Source: Anaerolineae bacterium
GTDB taxonomy: Bacteria; Chloroflexota; Anaerolineae; Aggregatilineales; Aggregatilineaceae
Direction of reading: 5' to 3'
NCBI GenBank assembly: GCA_016929355.1
Contig: JAFGJA010000346.1
Span: 1 to 5,270 of the forward strand
Length of the DNA stretch: 5,270 nt
Within the stretch, counting starts at the first letter, position 1; the number at the start of each line of letters is the position of its first letter. Under the pieces are notes generated by a model. It saw nothing but the letters and a program-made list of their open reading frames with translations. It made no database searches and was not told the origin of the DNA. Below, piece after piece: positions 4,318 to 5,270 of the stretch. The position numbers and the translations under genes are program-made.

Positions 4318-5270
4318 CGATCATCTCTTTCACCTGTGCGACCAATTCACCCGCTACTTTGACTAACTCCGTGACGGTGGTTAGCCAGTAATCCGTCGCC
4401 ATATACACATCATCGTCAGGGTGGGGCGTGTCTAATTTTTCGCGCAAGCCATCCGTGTGCCCCGCGTCGAGATGGCGCAGCATCCGTAAAATACTCATTG
4501 TGCTATAGCGTGCTTTGCGCAGCGTGCGAATGATCCGCAGGCGGGCGATCTGCGGCGGGCCGTACTGCCGGTAATTGTTGCGCGGATCGCGGGGAATGTC
4601 GCTGATCAGCCCATCACGCTCCCAGTTGCGCAGCATGTCCACCGATACGGCCAGCAGATCGGCGGCCTGTTTGGTGGTTAAAACCCCTCCCCCTGAGCAA
4701 CCTCTGGTTGCCCCCCTCCCCACCCGATGGAGAGGGGCGATATGTTCGTGGGCTGAATCCTGTTCTCCGGCGCGTTGTGAATCTTTGTATGTCGCCCTGG
4801 GCGGGTTTGCAAACTCGCCCCTACATGAGTCAGGTTCATCTGCTTTGCTTTTACCTTGTTTTTCTCCGTGTTCTTCGTGCCTCTGTGGTGCAATGATTTT
4901 GATCTTAGAATCTGCGTTATCTGCGTTGATCTGCGCCCACGCTTCGAGCGCATCGGCGGCGGATTCCGCCTGATCATGCTCCGCTTCGACACGCGCCGCC
5001 AGATCACGCGCCTGAGCCAACGCGCCGGGCAGATCATCCGACGCGGCGCACATAATGATCGCTACCGCCTGCTGGCCGATTTCTCCACCGAGCCACGAAA
5101 TGCGCAGTGCCAACCGGATCACGCGCATCTGGTCGAGATGGCGCGCCGTGAACTGGCGGTAATTGTTAACCGGATCGCGCGCTACCGGCGGCAGATAACC
5201 CAATTCCTCGTACAGGCGCACAGTATTGACATGCACGCCGCCCGCGCGGGCCATATCGGAAGTGCGGTAA
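4304..5270 (-). CDS. Two-headed MerR-family transcriptional regulator with an insert between the heads; 5' end outside window
   Basis: The frame is open from the stop at 4304-4306 to the right edge. An internal ATG at 5254 starts a 316-residue product, but the upstream codons read YRTSD directly before MARAGGVHVNTVRLYEE. This is the usual beginning of a MerR head, so the true start lies just beyond 5270. Numbering from that internal Met, head 1 covers residues 1-65 (HVNTVRLYEELGYLPPV, wing RDPVNNYRQF), followed by a helical dimerisation-type segment (about 66-108). Residues of about 109-190 are a charged, low-complexity insert made of repeat DNA. Head 2 covers 191-262 (TTKQAADLLAVSVDMLRNWE, wing RDPRNNYRQY), with a helical tail. 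Without the insert it would be about 240 residues. There is no effector cysteine cluster like that of metal-sensing MerR proteins. It converges on the TIR gene with 47 bp between stops. The target and inducer are unknown. Confidence 0.8.
   Translation of the reverse strand, partial: YRTSDMARAGGVHVNTVRLYEELGYLPPVARDPVNNYRQFTARHLDQMRVIRLALRISWLGGEIGQQAVAIIMCAASDDLPGALAQARDLAARVEAEHDQAESAADALEAWAQINADNADSKIKIIAPQRHEEHGEKQGKSKADEPDSCRGEFANPPRATYKDSQRAGEQDSAHEHIAPLHRVGRGATRGCSGGGVLTTKQAADLLAVSVDMLRNWERDGLISDIPRDPRNNYRQYGPPQIARLRIIRTLRKARYSTMSILRMLRHLDAGHTDGLREKLDTPHPDDDVYMATDYWLTTVTELVKVAGELVAQVKEMIEKWA
4685..4930. repeat. Composite intergenic-type repeat inserted in frame inside the MerR gene
   Basis: This stretch is unlike the flanking coding DNA. 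It contains C-rich tracts with a GCAACC-TCT-GGTTGC hairpin (4697-4711) and CCCCTC/GAGGGG arms (4684-4689 or 4714-4719 with 4732-4737), a near-perfect palindrome (4799-4820), a block reading on the minus strand as CACCACAGAGGCACGAAG and continuing to about 4862, and three ATCTGCG copies at 4910, 4919 and 4929. I associate the last two motifs with dispersed intergenic repeats of Chloroflexota and other bacteria; that recognition is from memory. Four of the six frames are free of stops across most of 4708-4896, which would let such DNA insert in genes without breaking them. The boundaries are approximate and no target-site duplication is evident. Confidence 0.6.
4799..4820. repeat. Near-perfect 22-bp palindrome inside the insert
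   Basis: GGGCGGGTTTG (4799-4809) and CAAACTCGCCC (4810-4820) are inverted copies with 10 of 11 pairs matching, the exception being G4804 against T4815. There is no spacer, so the DNA or RNA could extrude as a stem. Such palindromes are usual at the core of dispersed REP-like or MITE-like elements. Confidence 0.6.

Noticed and set aside
4306..4362. Small plus-strand ORF (ATG at 4306, about 18 codons) preceded by GGGGGAAAACTC, resembling the leader of the TIR gene (GGGGAAAAATT before its ATG).
   Set aside because: The ORF is antisense to the MerR coding end, very short, and its apparent leader is better explained as the loop of the TIR terminator. The similarity between the two leaders is modest once gaps are considered.
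4575..4973. Long open frame on the plus strand and another minus-strand frame (4678-5037) across the MerR gene.
   Set aside because: Both come from the stop-poor repeat insert and the antisense of GC-rich coding DNA. The overlapping minus frame has clear MerR heads at both ends, and these two show no recognisable domain.
4304..5270. Interpretation as a pseudogene disrupted by a repeat, or as two separate MerR genes.
   Set aside because: The frame is continuous without a stop, the insert keeps phase, and I recall natural regulators with two MerR heads in one chain of about 240-250 residues, so a single intact gene is more likely.

Overview
The window looks like chromosomal DNA from a moderately GC-rich free-living bacterium, most likely a member of Chloroflexota (Anaerolineae or a related class). 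That placement is inference: it rests on the two-headed MerR regulator, the style of the sigma factor with its zinc-free membrane partner, the small TIR protein, and a class of dispersed intergenic repeat that I associate with such genomes. No rRNA, tRNA, CRISPR array, transposase or phage gene is visible.

Layout. Positions 1-921 (minus) hold the N-terminal 307 codons of a secreted alpha/beta hydrolase that runs off the left edge. It has a near-consensus sigma70 promoter (TTGACA, 17 bp, TACAAT) followed by two perfect inverted repeats, one of them an 18-bp LacI-type palindrome just before the ribosome binding site. A hairpin at 1031-1055 separates it from a complete cytoplasmic M28 zinc aminopeptidase (1074-2345, minus). 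The peptidase is divergent from a two-gene plus-strand unit: an ECF-like sigma factor (2599-3174, possibly leaderless) and a single-pass membrane protein (3194-3685) that is probably its anti-sigma factor. A stand-alone TIR-domain protein follows (3798-4256, plus) with its own ribosome binding site, a possible promoter and a terminator. Converging on it is a MerR-family regulator with two DNA-binding heads (4304 to the right edge, minus; its start lies outside the window).

How the genes relate. The sigma factor and membrane protein form a clear functional pair for sensing an envelope or external signal. The TIR gene lies 112 bp downstream on the same strand with no convincing terminator between, so it could be co-expressed with them, but nothing in the sequence proves a link. 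The hydrolase and peptidase look like ordinary catabolic enzymes under separate control.

The most unusual structure is in the MerR gene. About 245 bp of composite repeat-type DNA (roughly 4685-4930) sits in the linker between the two heads and keeps the reading frame open. It adds about 80 low-complexity, charged residues that a protein of this architecture does not need. This resembles an in-frame, protein-tolerated insertion of an intergenic repeat.
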